From positions 1,235,001 through 1,299,000 of the forward strand of contig NZ_OZ026451.1 of NCBI RefSeq assembly GCF_964019545.1: 64,000 bases of DNA, in the 5' to 3' direction. This stretch comes from Rickettsiella endosymbiont of Xylota segnis (GTDB taxonomy: Bacteria > Pseudomonadota > Gammaproteobacteria > Diplorickettsiales > Diplorickettsiaceae). Below the pieces are notes generated by a model, which was not told the origin of the DNA, ran no database searches, and was given only the letters and a program-made list of their open reading frames with translations. The translations under genes were made by a program, and so were the position numbers. Below, piece by piece: positions 20,047 through 32,217 of this stretch. The first letter of the stretch is position 1. Every line of letters starts with the position of its first letter.

Positions 20047-21249
20047 CTAGGCCTTTTTACCTTTTTTAATAAGTTTAGAAACAACACCAGACCCTACAGT
20101 TTTTCCACCTTCACGAATAGCAAAACGTAAACCTTGTTCCATAGCAACACCGTACTCATTCATTAGCGTTACCGAAATCTTCACGTTATCACCTGGCATA
20201 ACCATTTCTGAACCTTCAGGAAGTTTAATCGTGCCGGTTACATCAGTCGTTCTGAAATAAAATTGGGGCTTATAGTTATTCATGAATGCTGTGTGACGAC
20301 CACCTTCTTCCTTAGTCAGCACATAAATTTCCGCTTCAAATTCTACCCAAGCTTCTACTGTACCTGGCTTAGCTAAAACTTGTCCGCGCTCTACGTCTTC
20401 ACGTTTTAAGCCTCTGATTAACGCACCAATGTTGTCGCCCGCTTCACCTTGATCTAATAACTTACGGAACATTTCCACGCCGGTCACTGCGGTATCTTGT
20501 ACAGCTCGTAAGCCCACCACCTGCACAGCATCACCAACTTTTACAATTCCACGTTCTACACGACCAGTTACAACTGTTCCACGACCTGAAATGGTAAATA
20601 CATCTTCGATAGGCATTAAGAATGGCTTATCAGTATCACGAACAGGCTCTGGGAAATATTCATCCATCGCTTTAACCAATGCATAAACACCACCACCTTC
20701 ACAATCGCCTTCTAATGCTTTCTTTGCCGATCCACGAATAATAGGAATATCATCGCCTGGAAATTCATATTTAGAAAGTAATTCTCTAATTTCCATTTCT
20801 ACTAATTCTAATAATTCTGGGTCATCTACCATGTCACATTTATTCATAAATACAACAATATTAGGCACGCCTACTTGTCGTGCTAATAAGATGTGCTCAC
20901 GTGTTTGTGGCATAGGACCGTCTGCTGCGCTCACCACGAGGATTGCACCATCCATTTGTGCTGCACCAGTGATCATGTTTTTAACATAATCAGCGTGACC
21001 AGGACAGTCAACGTGGGCATAGTGACGTTTGTCACTTTCATACTCTACGTGCGAGGTCGAAATAGTGATCCCACGTGCTTTTTCTTCAGGGGCTTTATCA
21101 ATTTTGTCAAACGCAATCGCTTCACCACCAAACTTTTCTGCCATACATTTGGTAATCGCTGCCGTCAATGTTGTTTTACCATGATCAACGTGGCCTATAG
21201 TTCCCACGTTTAAGTGGGGCTTATTTCGTACAAACTTTCCAGTGGCCAT
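20047..21249 (-). CDS. tuf: Elongation factor Tu (only copy in window)
   Basis: EF-Tu carries aminoacyl-tRNA to the ribosome as a GTP complex. The 400-aa protein has G1 GHVDHGKTT, the switch I RGITI, G3 DCPGHADY and G4 NKCD (mid-domain 1). It is the fourth gene of the str operon, 24 bp after fusA. Many gammaproteobacteria keep a second tuf between tRNA-Thr and tRNA-Trp; that site is present here (40394-40422) but empty. Confidence 0.98.
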   Translation of the reverse strand: MATGKFVRNKPHLNVGTIGHVDHGKTTLTAAITKCMAEKFGGEAIAFDKIDKAPEEKARGITISTSHVEYESDKRHYAHVDCPGHADYVKNMITGAAQMDGAILVVSAADGPMPQTREHILLARQVGVPNIVVFMNKCDMVDDPELLELVEMEIRELLSKYEFPGDDIPIIRGSAKKALEGDCEGGGVYALVKAMDEYFPEPVRDTDKPFLMPIEDVFTISGRGTVVTGRVERGIVKVGDAVQVVGLRAVQDTAVTGVEMFRKLLDQGEAGDNIGALIRGLKREDVERGQVLAKPGTVEAWVEFEAEIYVLTKEEGGRHTAFMNNYKPQFYFRTTDVTGTIKLPEGSEMVMPGDNVKISVTLMNEYGVAMEQGLRFAIREGGKTVGSGVVSKLIKKGKKA

Positions 21250-21273
21250 AATTTTTACCTCAATAACTATTAA

Positions 21274-23388
21274 TTATTTACTATCATCTTTCTTTCGAAT
21301 AATACCATCCGCAACGTTAGCGGGAGCTTCGTTATATTTACCAAACTCCATCGTATAGGTAGCACGTCCTTGAGTCGCTGAACGTAAGTCAGTGGCATAA
21401 CCGAACATTTCCGATAATGGAACTTCAGCACGTATCATTTTTCCGCCGCCGGCAGGTAAATCTTCCATACCCTGCAAAATACCACGGCGACGATTCAAAT
21501 CACCCATAACATCACCCATATACTCTTCAGGTGTCACCACTTCAACTTTCATAATCGGCTCTAGCAATACGGGTGAGGCTTTACGTGCCCCTTCTTTAAA
21601 AGCCATTGAACCTGCAATTTTGAAAGCCATTTCACTGGAATCGACATCATGATAAGTACCATCAAAAAGTGTTACTTTAACATCAACAACCGGATAGCCG
21701 GCTATCACACCATTTTCTAATTGCTCTTTTATTCCTTTATCAACAGCTGGGATATACTCTCTAGGAATAGCCCCACCAACAATAGCATTTTCAAACTCGT
21801 AACCTTTACCCGCTTCTAATGGCTCCAGCTTAATCCATACATGACCATACTGACCACGACCACCACTTTGACGAACAAATTTTCCTTCTTGTTCAACTGC
21901 TTTGCGTATTGTTTCTCGATAAGCGACTTGTGGTTTACCTACATTGGCTTCGACACTGAATTCTCGTTTCATTCGGTCTACAATAATCTCTAAATGCAAC
22001 TCACCCATACCAGAGATAATGGTTTGACCTGATTCTTCGTCTACTCGGACACGAAAAGAAGGATCTTCTTGCGCAAGCTTACTCAAAGCAATAGACATTT
22101 TCTCTTGATCTGCCTTGGTTTTAGGCTCTACCGCAACGGAGATAACCGGCTCAGGAAACTCCATACGCTCTAAGGTAATAATATTATTTGGATCTGAAAG
22201 TGTATCACCCGTCGTGGTGTATTTCAGCCCGACCGCTGCAGCAATATCGCCTGCCCTAACTTCTTTAATTTCTTCACGCGTATTAGCATGCATTTGCACG
22301 ATACGCCCGATACGCTCTTTTTTGCTTTTAACTGGGTTATAAACACCATCGCCACTTTTTACTACGCCTGAATAGACCCGAAAATACACTAACGAACCGA
22401 CAAAAGGGTCAGTCGCTATTTTAAACGCAAGCGCTGCAAAAGGGGCGTCATCAAGAGGCGGCCTCTCAGCAACGGTTTGGTTTGCATCATCGAGAACACC
22501 TTTAATCGCTGCAACATCATTAGGGGCCGGTAGATACTCAATAACAGCATCCAACATAGCCTGCACACCTTTATTCTTAAAGGCAGAACCACACAGCACT
22601 GGAACAATCTTGTTATCTAAGGTCAATAAACGGATAGCTTTCTTGACTTCCTCGATAGTAAACTTTTCACCATTGAGATACCGTTCTGTCATTTCTTCAG
22701 AGGCTTCAGCGACCGTCTCAATCAGCTTTTCATGCCATGCTTCACACTCAGCTTTTAGAGCCTCGGGAATATCTCGATACTCAAAACGCATACCCTGCGT
22801 ACTTTCATCCCAGTAAATAGCCTTCATTTGCACTAAATCAACGACGCCTTCAAATTTTTCTTCTGCGCCTATCGGAATATGGATAGGAATAGGACGTCCA
22901 CCTAAACGCTTGGCTATTTGTTCAACGACACGCAAGAAATTAGCGCCCGCTCTATCCATCTTATTTACAAAAGCTAGACGCGGTACTTGATATTTATTTG
23001 CTTGACGCCATACCGTTTCAGATTGCGGCTCAACACCACTCACGGCACAAAAAACGACACAAGCTCCATCCAGAACGCGCAGCGAACGTTCAACCTCAAT
23101 AGTAAAATCAACGTGGCCAGGCGTATCAATGATATTGATACGATGCTGGGGGAATTGATGCGCCATACCATCCCAAAAACAGGTGGTCGCAGCCGAGGTG
23201 ATTGTAATACCGCGCTCTTGTTCCTGAGCCATCCAATCCATAATGGCGGTGCCCTCGTGCACCTCACCAAGCTTATGTGATACACCAGTATAAAATAAAA
23301 TACGCTCTGTTGTTGTTGTCTTCCCCGCATCGATATGGGCAATAATACCGATATTTCGATAGCGTTCTATGGGTGTTTGTCGATCCAC
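21274..23388 (-). CDS. fusA: Elongation factor G
   Basis: EF-G drives translocation and, with RRF, ribosome recycling. The 704-aa protein has G1 [15 protein letters not shown], switch [13 protein letters not shown]3 DTPGHVDFT and G4 NKMDRAGA. Domain IV has [11 protein letters not shown] and the tip region. Length is typical. It follows rpsG by 27 bp. Confidence 0.98.
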   Translation of the reverse strand: MDRQTPIERYRNIGIIAHIDAGKTTTTERILFYTGVSHKLGEVHEGTAIMDWMAQEQERGITITSAATTCFWDGMAHQFPQHRINIIDTPGHVDFTIEVERSLRVLDGACVVFCAVSGVEPQSETVWRQANKYQVPRLAFVNKMDRAGANFLRVVEQIAKRLGGRPIPIHIPIGAEEKFEGVVDLVQMKAIYWDESTQGMRFEYRDIPEALKAECEAWHEKLIETVAEASEEMTERYLNGEKFTIEEVKKAIRLLTLDNKIVPVLCGSAFKNKGVQAMLDAVIEYLPAPNDVAAIKGVLDDANQTVAERPPLDDAPFAALAFKIATDPFVGSLVYFRVYSGVVKSGDGVYNPVKSKKERIGRIVQMHANTREEIKEVRAGDIAAAVGLKYTTTGDTLSDPNNIITLERMEFPEPVISVAVEPKTKADQEKMSIALSKLAQEDPSFRVRVDEESGQTIISGMGELHLEIIVDRMKREFSVEANVGKPQVAYRETIRKAVEQEGKFVRQSGGRGQYGHVWIKLEPLEAGKGYEFENAIVGGAIPREYIPAVDKGIKEQLENGVIAGYPVVDVKVTLFDGTYHDVDSSEMAFKIAGSMAFKEGARKASPVLLEPIMKVEVVTPEEYMGDVMGDLNRRRGILQGMEDLPAGGGKMIRAEVPLSEMFGYATDLRSATQGRATYTMEFGKYNEAPANVADGIIRKKDDSK

Positions 23389-23415
23389 TCTCAGTACCTT
23401 TTAAATTTTTTAAAA

Positions 23416-23961
23416 TCAGCCGAACCGGAAATGAGCAAAAGCTTGGTTAGCTTTAGCCATACGGTGCGTATCTTCTCGTTTCTTCACTGCGATGCCTTTG
23501 TTGTCATAAGCATCTAAAATTTCTGCCGACAAGCGTTGTGCCATAGTCTTTTCGCTACGCTGACTCGCTGCCACTTTAAGCCAACGCATCGCTAAGGCAG
23601 TACGTCGTGATGGACGCACTTCAACCGGAATCTGATAGGTTGAGCCGCCCACACGTCGGGCTCTCACCTCTACATTCGGCCGGATATTATCTAACGCCTG
23701 GTCAAAAATATCGAGTAATGCATCTGCATCAAAACCTTGTTTACCCGTTCCTTCTCCGCCCGTCTCTTCATCTCTGTCTGCTTTTTTAGACTTATCTCTT
23801 AATCGGGCATCCAATCGCTCTAAAGCGCCATAAACGATTTTTTCCGCAACAGCTTTTTTCCCATTTTTCATTACTGAATTAATGAATTTACTCAATAACT
23901 CACTTTTAAATTTAGGATCAGGGAGGATAACCCTCTTAGCAGCAACACGTCTTCTTGGCAT
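23416..23961 (-). CDS. rpsG: 30S ribosomal protein S7 with internal insertion
   Basis: S7 organises the 16S 3' major domain at the E site. The 181-aa protein starts [10 protein letters not shown] and has [21 protein letters not shown]. Compared with the usual 156-aa core it has about 24 extra residues, roughly 56-79 ([20 protein letters not shown]), between the second and third helices. The insert is acidic and Gly-rich, so probably a solvent-exposed loop. Coxiella S7 is, from memory, also longer at this point, so the insert may mark the order. Ends [10 protein letters not shown] as usual. Confidence 0.96.
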   Translation of the reverse strand: MPRRRVAAKRVILPDPKFKSELLSKFINSVMKNGKKAVAEKIVYGALERLDARLRDKSKKADRDEETGGEGTGKQGFDADALLDIFDQALDNIRPNVEVRARRVGGSTYQIPVEVRPSRRTALAMRWLKVAASQRSEKTMAQRLSAEILDAYDNKGIAVKKREDTHRMAKANQAFAHFRFG

Positions 23962-23982
23962 AACTCAATTCCTAGCTATTAA

Positions 23983-24360
23983 TTATTTATCTTTAGGCCT
24001 TTTAGTACCATATTTAGAACGCCCTTGTTTTCGGCCGGACACCCCTGAGGTATCTAAAGCGCCACGCACCACGTGATATCGAACACCGGGTAAGTCTTTT
24101 ACCCGTCCGCCACGCATCAGAATAACCGAGTGCTCCTGGAGATTATGGCCTTCACCGCCGATATACGTCGTTACTTCCATCCCATTGGTTAAACGCACCC
24201 GCGCTACTTTACGTAAAGCTGAGTTCGGCTTTTTAGGTGTAACTGTATAGACACGGGTGCAAACACCGCGTTTTTGCGGACATTCACCCAACGCAGGCAC
24301 CATTGATTTAGTGCGTCTTTGTACACGCGGTTTTCGTACTAACTGGTTAATTGTGGCCAT
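23983..24360 (-). CDS. rpsL: 30S ribosomal protein S12
   Basis: The 125-aa decoding-centre protein, first gene of the str operon. It starts [12 protein letters not shown] and contains [20 protein letters not shown], with the streptomycin-related lysine in TPKKPNS, and [14 protein letters not shown]. Both sites look wild type. Transcription probably begins about 145 nt upstream from the promoter at 24512-24540. Confidence 0.98.
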   Translation of the reverse strand: MATINQLVRKPRVQRRTKSMVPALGECPQKRGVCTRVYTVTPKKPNSALRKVARVRLTNGMEVTTYIGGEGHNLQEHSVILMRGGRVKDLPGVRYHVVRGALDTSGVSGRKQGRSKYGTKRPKDK

Positions 24361-24418
24361 GTAATCTCTTTACTTAAAAATGTGGCTTAAATTTAATCTG
24401 AATACTTCTTTTTTTTAA

Positions 24419-24447
24419 TGTAAACCAAACTTTTGTTCGCGTTTACA
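24419..24447 (-). promoter_or_regulatory. Hairpin in the rpsL leader
   Basis: Inside the roughly 145-nt untranslated leader of the str operon, TGTAAAC (24419-24425) and GTTTACA (24441-24447) form a perfect 7-bp stem around a 15-nt loop. It could be a regulatory or antitermination structure; no known leader family was recognised. The rest of the 384-bp gap (24361-24744) holds the promoter described next and, near 24660-24682, a direct repeat of CTTATACA. No clear terminator for the upstream phosphatase gene is visible. Confidence 0.35.
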
Positions 24448-24511
24448 CTAAATTTTCAGGCGTTACAGTAAGCTCAAAAAATACTTTCTTCATCGAACGA
24501 AGAGGGGCGAG

Positions 24512-24540
24512 ATTGTAAAGAGACCGCTCTAAGATGTCAA
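24512..24540 (-). promoter_or_regulatory. Promoter of the str-S10-spc-alpha supercluster
   Basis: On the minus strand TTGACA (24540-24535) is followed after exactly 17 nt by TACAAT (24517-24512), a near-perfect sigma-70 promoter. The bases just after the -10 element are CTCGCCCC, a GC-rich discriminator of the kind linked to stringent (ppGpp) control of translation genes. It is the only strong promoter I found upstream of the 32-gene run that ends at 5977. Confidence 0.85.
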
Positions 24541-24744
24541 GTGTCGACATCGCTTTCTCGGCTTATTTTCTAAGCTAATTCTGTATCTTTTCTTTACAAA
24601 TTTAGAAAAAAATAAATTTTAATTAAAGTGAGTATCGTTTACTACTGTAATCTTCACATCTTATACACCGTTGGCTTATACAAGGTATGCTCGCTATGAA
24701 GACTTCTCTTGCCTCGCCAAATAAATGATTACGCCCTCTCCTCC

Positions 24745-27552
24745 TCACACTGTTGATTTATCAGGAAAGATAACAGGGAGGCTGGACTCACATTGCAGGC
24801 CATCGATCGTCTCATTCTTGGTAGTATCGGTTGATTTTTTAAAAAACGTCGCGTTAGTTTTAGATATCCAACCTTCATCTAGAACAGGGTAAGGTTTGAC
24901 TAGTTTATCAAAACAACGCTTAATGGCTACTAAAATTGACTGTAAAAAAAGTATAAAAGCTTCCAATAAATTGGTTTTTTTTGAAAAAAATACGCTTTTA
25001 AGTAGAGTTTCTGCACAGTTAACGTAGGCACTTTGAATATTGATTGCTAATTTATAGCCTTTATCTTTAACTGGATTAAGATTCAGCAAAATACAAGAAT
25101 AGGTTTGACAATCTACTTTTTCGGGGTCATTCTTATCAAAATACTTTTTTTCTTTATACGCATTAATCTCTTCAATTTGGATACCCTTTCCCTCTACCCA
25201 GGACAAGTTTACCCTCATGTTCGGTTGTCCAATAATAGCGTTCTGCTCATTCTGCCGATAACAGTCATTAATTAACGCCATACTTACCGAAGAAAAAGCA
25301 TGTGGAAAACCACCCTGATGAAAAGAATAGCGCGCCAACGCCAAATAATGCTTTTTTAACTCCTGGTCTGCTATTTCAGTAAATAGATAAGCTTCCATAA
25401 ATTCGGAAAGATCGCTTTCGTCTTTAAATTTCTCTCCATTTCGTAACTCCTTAACACTTATTCCGTTGATAAAATAAATTTCCCAATTTCTGCGCCAATC
25501 TTCTAGTGTGACATTTTGACCCAGTGCAACATTGATTGTTTTACCTTTTAAAAGCAGTAACTCATCCTTTAAAATTTGCTGGTTAAAAGGTTTCTTATGC
25601 GAATTTTTTATATTTTTAGGTTTATTTAAGCGCGCAAATTGAGTTTCTAATTGAATCTTTTTCACATCCAATGCTAAATCGCTAGGAGCAAAATTGGAAA
25701 ATTTAACTAAACCCTCAGCCCCAGGTGCATTTTCTGTAGCCACCTGTTGATGGTGACCCGATTCAACGAGCTCTTTCAATAATTCTAAATATAATGCTCT
25801 ATCTTGTTTTGCATTATCATGACGAGGATGTGTTGCCTTTAGCTCATAAAAGGCTGCCGCTGCATCATTCGCAATTAATGCCCCACCAGTACGATCTTTG
25901 CCACTTTTACAGGCCACCCAAGCTATCCCACCGATATAATTCAAAATAAGCATTTCAGCTGAACTTATTAGCATCTGATAATGCCTTGTATCCGCCGTTA
26001 ATACCCCTTGCGTAGTTGGAATTGTCAATAAAGCTTGCAAAGCATCCAATAGTCGAACGGTATTTTTATCAAATTTATTTTCCTGTTTTAATCCAAGGTT
26101 TTTATCCAATGAATCTTTTTTTAAGAGATCTTCTACAGTTTTAATTAATTCTTTTTTACCTTTTTTTACGGAAAAATTTTTATTTCCCCCATAAAGATCA
26201 AGCTGGCTTATTAACTTACGTAACGTTGAATTTTTCTCCTCAGATCGTTCGCTTTCCTCAATGTAGTTTAATAATGCCGGAAATTGTTCTGGTGGATGGG
26301 TACTATTTTTTTTAAACAATAAAGGGCTTAAATAACGCCCAACTGCATTTAGTAATAGTGCTGTATTATAGTCATTGCGCTTAGTTTGATCGGGATGGAC
26401 ACCAAAATGCCGTAATATATTAACTGGGTGATTAGTCGACAATAAAGTTATTTTAACTGCTTTATGTTGTTTATATTTAATACAGCCATCAGAATTAACC
26501 ATCAGATCAAATTTGGCTAAAAAATCTTTGTAATAGAGCGTTTCTAACTGCTCTTCTTCGGTAAAAAAAAGTGCTTTAATTTTTGCATCTTTAGCTGTAA
26601 TCTGCTTGTTAGGATTGTTTAAAGCCCATTGAAAAAGCTCGACTATCCGCTCTTTCATCTCATACAGCAGGGTGTCATTATCACTCATATCTGTAAAATT
26701 TTTGGCTTTGAACGTAGCGGCCGATCCGGGCGATAAAAGAGATTGAGTTAAAATAACAAGCTCTTGTTGATTTAGGCTGCCTGAAGCCTTGAGTTGTTCG
26801 TCTAAGCTCAATCTGAGCTGAGATGCTAAATTTAAACAGGTTAAACGGACTAACTCCTCACTCGACTGTTCTGCCATTAAATCAATCGGCGCAGGAGTTG
26901 CATGGCGAAAATTACGTAAAACTTCAACACCTTTAATTTGGCATCGATGCATCGACAAATTAGCTAGGCCTGCGACGTTGCGCAGTGAGGAAGGTATCGA
27001 TCGTTTAGAGAGTTCCTTTGCGTTTTTCTTAATAAAATCTTGCTGCCACTTAGGTAATGACACAAGCCAGAAAGTTTTAGATTCATCCCTATATTCCTGC
27101 AACAAAATATCGTTGTCGGTACATGGAGTTTCACTTTGAACTATCTCAAGGGAAGCTAGTTGACTATCTTCACTTACAAAAGAGACCGGCGTATCGAAAG
27201 TTTCACGACCCTTCAGCCATACTGCACAACGCTCCGCGTCACGCAATGACTGAAAAGGAACGCTCAACCTTGTGTGAAAATCCAATATTGAAATATAGGA
27301 TGCAATTAAGCTTTCAAGTTGCGCGTAAGCAGCTTTAAAAGAAATTTCCTTATTTTTAAGGTCATTCTCATAATCTTTATAAAATCTATCGATTTGTTCA
27401 GTGATTAAATCTAATCGGGGTGAAAATTTATTCGCCAACTTCCATTCTTGTTCAGTTAAATAACTTACCAACAACAGCATACCTGCTTTATACGACTGTC
27501 CTCGCAGAATAAAATTCTCATTTAAACTGGGTCTAGGTTTTACAGTAGCCAT
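24745..27552 (-). CDS. SopB/IpgD-type CX5R phosphatase, putative effector
   Basis: A 935-aa protein with the active-site loop CKSGKDRTGG: Cys548, Arg554. This is the CX5R sequence of the SopB/SigD/IpgD phosphoinositide phosphatases and similar to SidF of Legionella, which act on host membranes after secretion. The preceding strand and helix (LNYIGGIAWVA) fits a P-loop phosphatase core. The rest is mostly helical and unrecognised. A hydrophobic helix (LLEAFILFLQSILVAI, 862-877) near the C-terminus could bind membrane. No signal peptide is seen. It lies between rpoC and rpsL with its own gaps (216 and 384 bp) and is set off by the rpoC terminator, so it is probably separately transcribed. Substrate and secretion are inference. 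Confidence 0.7.
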   Translation of the reverse strand: MATVKPRPSLNENFILRGQSYKAGMLLLVSYLTEQEWKLANKFSPRLDLITEQIDRFYKDYENDLKNKEISFKAAYAQLESLIASYISILDFHTRLSVPFQSLRDAERCAVWLKGRETFDTPVSFVSEDSQLASLEIVQSETPCTDNDILLQEYRDESKTFWLVSLPKWQQDFIKKNAKELSKRSIPSSLRNVAGLANLSMHRCQIKGVEVLRNFRHATPAPIDLMAEQSSEELVRLTCLNLASQLRLSLDEQLKASGSLNQQELVILTQSLLSPGSAATFKAKNFTDMSDNDTLLYEMKERIVELFQWALNNPNKQITAKDAKIKALFFTEEEQLETLYYKDFLAKFDLMVNSDGCIKYKQHKAVKITLLSTNHPVNILRHFGVHPDQTKRNDYNTALLLNAVGRYLSPLLFKKNSTHPPEQFPALLNYIEESERSEEKNSTLRKLISQLDLYGGNKNFSVKKGKKELIKTVEDLLKKDSLDKNLGLKQENKFDKNTVRLLDALQALLTIPTTQGVLTADTRHYQMLISSAEMLILNYIGGIAWVACKSGKDRTGGALIANDAAAAFYELKATHPRHDNAKQDRALYLELLKELVESGHHQQVATENAPGAEGLVKFSNFAPSDLALDVKKIQLETQFARLNKPKNIKNSHKKPFNQQILKDELLLLKGKTINVALGQNVTLEDWRRNWEIYFINGISVKELRNGEKFKDESDLSEFMEAYLFTEIADQELKKHYLALARYSFHQGGFPHAFSSVSMALINDCYRQNEQNAIIGQPNMRVNLSWVEGKGIQIEEINAYKEKKYFDKNDPEKVDCQTYSCILLNLNPVKDKGYKLAINIQSAYVNCAETLLKSVFFSKKTNLLEAFILFLQSILVAIKRCFDKLVKPYPVLDEGWISKTNATFFKKSTDTTKNETIDGLQCESSLPVIFPDKSTV

Positions 27553-27714
27553 TAAAACACCATTTCTTCTTTTAGATTACTCACTCCAGAATATGCTTTA
27601 TCCAATATTATGATTAAATCAGAAAATTATTAACAAAAAATGAAGCCTCAGGTTTTTTGGTGCTAATTTTAGCTATTTGCTAAAAAACCAGTAAGTTTTG
27701 TATTGCAAAAGATT

Positions 27715-27742
27715 AAAAAATGCACCGTAAAGTGCATTTTTT
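27715..27742 (-). terminator. Rho-independent terminator of rpoBC
   Basis: AAAAAATGCAC (27715-27725) pairs with GTGCATTTTTT (27732-27742) around a 6-nt loop. On the minus strand the stem ends in a run of six U, 27 nt after the rpoC stop. It separates rpoC from the phosphatase gene. The remaining sequence to 27553 contains a second GCTAA/TTAGC-based inverted repeat and an AT-rich stretch where the phosphatase promoter should lie (CATAAT near 27614 is a candidate -10). Confidence 0.85.
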
Positions 27743-27768
27743 ATGAAAAAAAAGCTTAACGGTAGAAA

Positions 27769-30700
27769 TTATGACTTATCATCTTTCTTAGGCTCAGATA
27801 AGGCCTGACTCAAGGCTTGCTCTACATCACTCGCTGTCATCTGTGGTGCTGCTGCTGTTGCACTTAAACGTTGTTGTCTTGCCAATACATTAGCAGCGCG
27901 CTGACGACGAGCTTCAGCATGATAAGCAAAGCCAGTCCCTGCAGGAATTAAGCGACCAACAATCACATTTTCCTTCAATCCTTTCAGCTCATCACGTTTT
28001 CCAGTAACCGCCGCTTCAGTTAATACGCGCGTTGTTTCTTGGAATGATGCAGCTGATATAAAAGAGTCTGTCGCTAAAGAAGCTTTAGTAATACCTAACA
28101 ATACCGCTTCAAAGCGTGCAGGTAATTTATTTTCAGCAATCAACTTCTTATTTTCTTCTTTGAGACGTGATTCTTCCAATTGCTCGCCTTTTAAATAGCG
28201 GCTTTCACCAGAATCAAGAATGTTTACTTTACGTAGCATTTGACGAACGATAACTTCAATGTGTTTATCATTGATCTTCACACCTTGTAATCGATAAACT
28301 TCTTGTACTTCACTGACGATATAATTAGTTAGCGCATTAATCCCTAATAAACGTAAGATATCATGTGGATTTAAAGGTCCATCGGCAACAATTTCACCTC
28401 GTTCTACGTGTTCACCTTCAAAAACCGTCACATGACGCCATTTAGGAATTAACGCTTCAAACGCTTCACCGTTATTACCTGTAATCACTAAACGTCTTTT
28501 ACCTTTAGTTTCTTTACCAAAACTAATGATACCGGAAATTTCCGCCAAGATAGCAGGCTCTTTAGGCTTACGCGCTTCAAAAAGATCCGCTACACGAGGT
28601 AAACCACCGGTAATATCGCGCGTTTTTGAAGTTTCTTGTGGAATACGTGCAACGATGTCACCTACGCCCACCGCAGCACCATCTTCCAAGCTCAAAATAG
28701 CATTAATCGGCAAGAAATAATGCGCTGGTAAACGGGTACCCGGTAAGAACAGATCATTCCCTTCTTTATCGGTCAGTCGTACCATAGGACGCAATTCCTT
28801 ACCTCCTGAGCCACGTTGTTTGGAATCCATGACGACAATACTGGTTAAACCGGTGAGTTCATCGGTTTGTCGATTCATGGTGATACCATCGATTAAGTCA
28901 ATAAATTTAACATAACCGGCAACTTCAGTGACAACTGGATGTGTATGTGGATCCCATTGAGCGATTAATTGACCTGGTACCACTTCAGTGCCATCAGAAA
29001 CTTTAATGGCAGCACCATAAGGTAGTTTGTAACGCTCTCTTTCGCGACCTTGCGGATCCAACAGCGTTAACTCACCGGAACGTGAGACAGTCACATAATG
29101 TCCATCATTGTGTTTAACGAGTTTTATATTATGCAATTTAATGCGACCCTTAGACTTTACTTGGATATGATTAGCTAAAGCCACCTGGGAAGCCGCTCCA
29201 CCGATATGGAAGGTACGCATGGTTAGCTGTGTACCCGGTTCTCCTATCGATTGAGCAGCGATAACACCGACTGATTCACCGATACCTACTAAATGCCCGC
29301 GCGCTAGGTCACGACCATAACAAGCAGCACAGATACCATATTTAGCTTCACAAGTAATTGGCGAGCGCACATTCACTTGATCCACAGCTCGCTCTTCTAA
29401 GATATTAACCCAATCTTCATCTAATAAAGTTCCCCTATTCACCACGATATCATCACTGCCTGGCAAGCTGACATCTTCTGCGAGCACACGACCTAAAACA
29501 CGTTCTCGTAATGGCACCATAATTTCTCCACCTTCAACGTGGGGAGTAATAGCGATACCTAAGGTCGCTCCACAGTCATTTTCAGTAACAACCATATCCT
29601 GCGCTACGTCAACCAAACGTCGTGTCAGGTAACCGGAATTAGCCGTCTTAAGCGCCGTATCTGCCAAACCTTTACGCGCACCGTGCGTAGAAATAAAGTA
29701 TTGTAATACATCTAAACCTTCACGGAAGTTAGCCGTAATCGGTGTCTCAATAATGGTACCGTCCGGTTTAGTCATCAAACCTCGCATACCGGCTAACTGA
29801 CGCATTTGCGCGGGTGAACCCCGAGCGCCTGAGTCTGCCATCATGTACACAGGATTAAATGACTCTTGTGATACGATCTTACCATCCGCGGCTTTTACAT
29901 TCTCTGTCGCTAATTTTTCCATCATCGCTTTAGCAACTTGGTCATTAGTACGCGACCAAATATCAACAACCTTGTTATAACGTTCCCCTTGTGTCACTAA
30001 ACCTGAAGCGTATTGAGATTCAATTTCTTTTACTTCGGTTTCAGCACCGGCAATAATAGCTGCTTTACTTTCAGGAATGATCAAATCTTCAATCCCGACC
30101 GAAATACCCGCACGTGTAGCATAACCAAAACCGGTATACATCAATTTATCAGCAAAAATAACCGTCGCCTTCAAACCTAAACGTCGATAACATTCATTAA
30201 TAAGACTTAATATTGCTTTTTTATTCAGCGTTTTATTAATTAAAGAAAAGGGTAAACCGTCTGGTAACGTTTCGCGTAATAACGCTCTACCAACTGTGGT
30301 ATCGATTAGTTTGATTGATTCTTTACGTTCACCTTTCGCATCGAATAACACTTCAGTTATTCTAGCTTTAATCTTGGCGTGCAAATCGGCATAGCCTGCA
30401 TCATATAGCTGGCGGACATCGTTAACATCGGAACAAATTAAACCTTCTCCTTTGGCATTGATTTTGTCGCGTGTTAAATAATAAAGTCCTAAAACGACAT
30501 CCTGAGTCGGAAGGATAATCGGCTCGCCATTCGCAGGAGATAAAATGTTATTAGTCGACATCATCAACGTACGCGCTTCTAACTGCGCTTCGATGGTCAA
30601 TGGCACGTGTACTGCCATTTGGTCACCGTCAAAGTCGGCGTTGTATGCGGTACAAACCAGAGGATGCAATTGGATAGCCTTGCCTTCGACTAAAATAGGC

Positions 30701-32217
30701 TCGAATGCCTGAATACCTAAACGATGCAATGTGGGTGCTCGGTTTAATAAAACCGGATGTTCGCGGATCACATCTTCAAGAATATCCCAAACTTCAGGCG
30801 ATTCATTTTCTACCATTTTCTTAGCGGCCTTAATCGTAGACGCTAAGCCGCGGAATTGTAATTTACTTAAAATGAAAGGCTTAAATAATTCTAAAGCCAT
30901 TTTTTTCGGTAAACCACATTGATGCAGCTTTAAGGTAGGACCGACTACGATGACCGAACGACCTGAATAATCGACACGTTTACCTAATAAATTTTGCCTA
31001 AACCGACCTTGTTTACCTTTGATCATATCCGCCAAAGATTTCAAGGGTCGTTTATTACTGCCGGTAATAGCTCGACCACGACGACCATTATCCAACAAGG
31101 CATCTACCGATTCTTGCAACATACGTTTTTCATTACGCACAATAATATCGGGTGCATTCAGATCGAGTAAACGTTTTAGACGATTATTACGATTGATCAC
31201 ACGACGATAGAGATCATTCAGATCCGATGTCGCAAAGCGTCCGCCATCTAAAGGAACTAAAGGACGTAAATCCGGCGGTAGTACCGGTAGTACCGTTAAA
31301 ACCATCCATTCCGGTTTATTGCCGGATTGATCAAATCCTTCCAGCAGTTTTAAGCGTTTAGAGAATTTTTTTAATTTGGTTTCTGAACTGGTATTAGGAA
31401 TCTCTTCACGTAAGGTATTAATTTCTTCCTTCAGATTCAACGTAATCAGTAATTGCTGTATCGCTTCAGCACCCATACGCGCATCAAATTCGTCACCATG
31501 TTCCTCAATAGCTTCTAAGTATTGCTCATCGGTTAAAAGCTGACCACGTTCCAAAGTCGTCATACCGGGCTCAATAACCACAAATGCTTCAAAATATAGA
31601 ACGCGTTCTATATCGCGTAAGGTCATATCGAGTAATAAACCGATACGTGAAGGTAGGGACTTTAAAAACCAAATATGGGCGACTGGACTTGCCAGTTCGA
31701 CATGACCCATACGCTCACGTCGTACTTTCGTCAATGCCACTTCGACACCACATTTCTCACAAATCACACCGCGATGTTTAAGCCGTTTGTATTTACCACA
31801 TAAGCATTCATAATCTTTAATCGGGCCAAAGATTTTTGCGCAAAACAAACCATCTCTTTCAGGTTTGAAAGTACGGTAATTAATGGTCTCAGGTTTTTTG
31901 ACTTCACCATAAGACCAAGTGCGAATCATTTCTGGCGAAGCTAAGGAGATACGAATATTATCAAACTCATCTAAATAATCTTCTTGTTTCAGTATTCCCA
32001 ATAAATCTGACATCAATGGTTTATCAACCAGCGCTTTAATTCTTTCGTTGCTTGATTTTGACTCGATCGCTTCCGCCATGCTCGCCAAACTTTCTTGAGC
32101 TAACTCTGGTTTTGCTTGTTCGGAAGGTGATGGCGCAGCTTTAGCCATTTCTGATGCAGTCGTCATAGTATGCTCTAGTTCTGACTTTACAATGTCTGCT
32201 TTTGGTTTAGTTGCCAA
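27769..32217 (-). CDS. rpoC: RNA polymerase beta' subunit with N-terminal extension
   Basis: The catalytic beta' subunit. Marks: zinc finger [20 protein letters not shown], the catalytic [12 protein letters not shown], and the second zinc site [15 protein letters not shown]. The usual start [11 protein letters not shown] lies 69 codons into the frame. The extension is Ala/Glu/Ser-rich and predicted helical or disordered. I favour the TTG at 32217 because GGAGAG lies 7 nt upstream. A GTG at 32232 would give 1,487 aa, and the internal ATG at 32013 has no ribosome site. It follows rpoB closely. Ends PKKDDKS. Confidence 0.95.
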   Translation of the reverse strand: MATKPKADIVKSELEHTMTTASEMAKAAPSPSEQAKPELAQESLASMAEAIESKSSNERIKALVDKPLMSDLLGILKQEDYLDEFDNIRISLASPEMIRTWSYGEVKKPETINYRTFKPERDGLFCAKIFGPIKDYECLCGKYKRLKHRGVICEKCGVEVALTKVRRERMGHVELASPVAHIWFLKSLPSRIGLLLDMTLRDIERVLYFEAFVVIEPGMTTLERGQLLTDEQYLEAIEEHGDEFDARMGAEAIQQLLITLNLKEEINTLREEIPNTSSETKLKKFSKRLKLLEGFDQSGNKPEWMVLTVLPVLPPDLRPLVPLDGGRFATSDLNDLYRRVINRNNRLKRLLDLNAPDIIVRNEKRMLQESVDALLDNGRRGRAITGSNKRPLKSLADMIKGKQGRFRQNLLGKRVDYSGRSVIVVGPTLKLHQCGLPKKMALELFKPFILSKLQFRGLASTIKAAKKMVENESPEVWDILEDVIREHPVLLNRAPTLHRLGIQAFEPILVEGKAIQLHPLVCTAYNADFDGDQMAVHVPLTIEAQLEARTLMMSTNNILSPANGEPIILPTQDVVLGLYYLTRDKINAKGEGLICSDVNDVRQLYDAGYADLHAKIKARITEVLFDAKGERKESIKLIDTTVGRALLRETLPDGLPFSLINKTLNKKAILSLINECYRRLGLKATVIFADKLMYTGFGYATRAGISVGIEDLIIPESKAAIIAGAETEVKEIESQYASGLVTQGERYNKVVDIWSRTNDQVAKAMMEKLATENVKAADGKIVSQESFNPVYMMADSGARGSPAQMRQLAGMRGLMTKPDGTIIETPITANFREGLDVLQYFISTHGARKGLADTALKTANSGYLTRRLVDVAQDMVVTENDCGATLGIAITPHVEGGEIMVPLRERVLGRVLAEDVSLPGSDDIVVNRGTLLDEDWVNILEERAVDQVNVRSPITCEAKYGICAACYGRDLARGHLVGIGESVGVIAAQSIGEPGTQLTMRTFHIGGAASQVALANHIQVKSKGRIKLHNIKLVKHNDGHYVTVSRSGELTLLDPQGRERERYKLPYGAAIKVSDGTEVVPGQLIAQWDPHTHPVVTEVAGYVKFIDLIDGITMNRQTDELTGLTSIVVMDSKQRGSGGKELRPMVRLTDKEGNDLFLPGTRLPAHYFLPINAILSLEDGAAVGVGDIVARIPQETSKTRDITGGLPRVADLFEARKPKEPAILAEISGIISFGKETKGKRRLVITGNNGEAFEALIPKWRHVTVFEGEHVERGEIVADGPLNPHDILRLLGINALTNYIVSEVQEVYRLQGVKINDKHIEVIVRQMLRKVNILDSGESRYLKGEQLEESRLKEENKKLIAENKLPARFEAVLLGITKASLATDSFISAASFQETTRVLTEAAVTGKRDELKGLKENVIVGRLIPAGTGFAYHAEARRQRAANVLARQQRLSATAAAPQMTASDVEQALSQALSEPKKDDKS

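Noticed and set aside
27580-27650. PmrA-type box (two TTAA half-sites) before the SopB-like gene
   Set aside because: Two TTAAT half-sites exist but are 16 bp apart instead of the 11-bp repeat of the known PmrA element.
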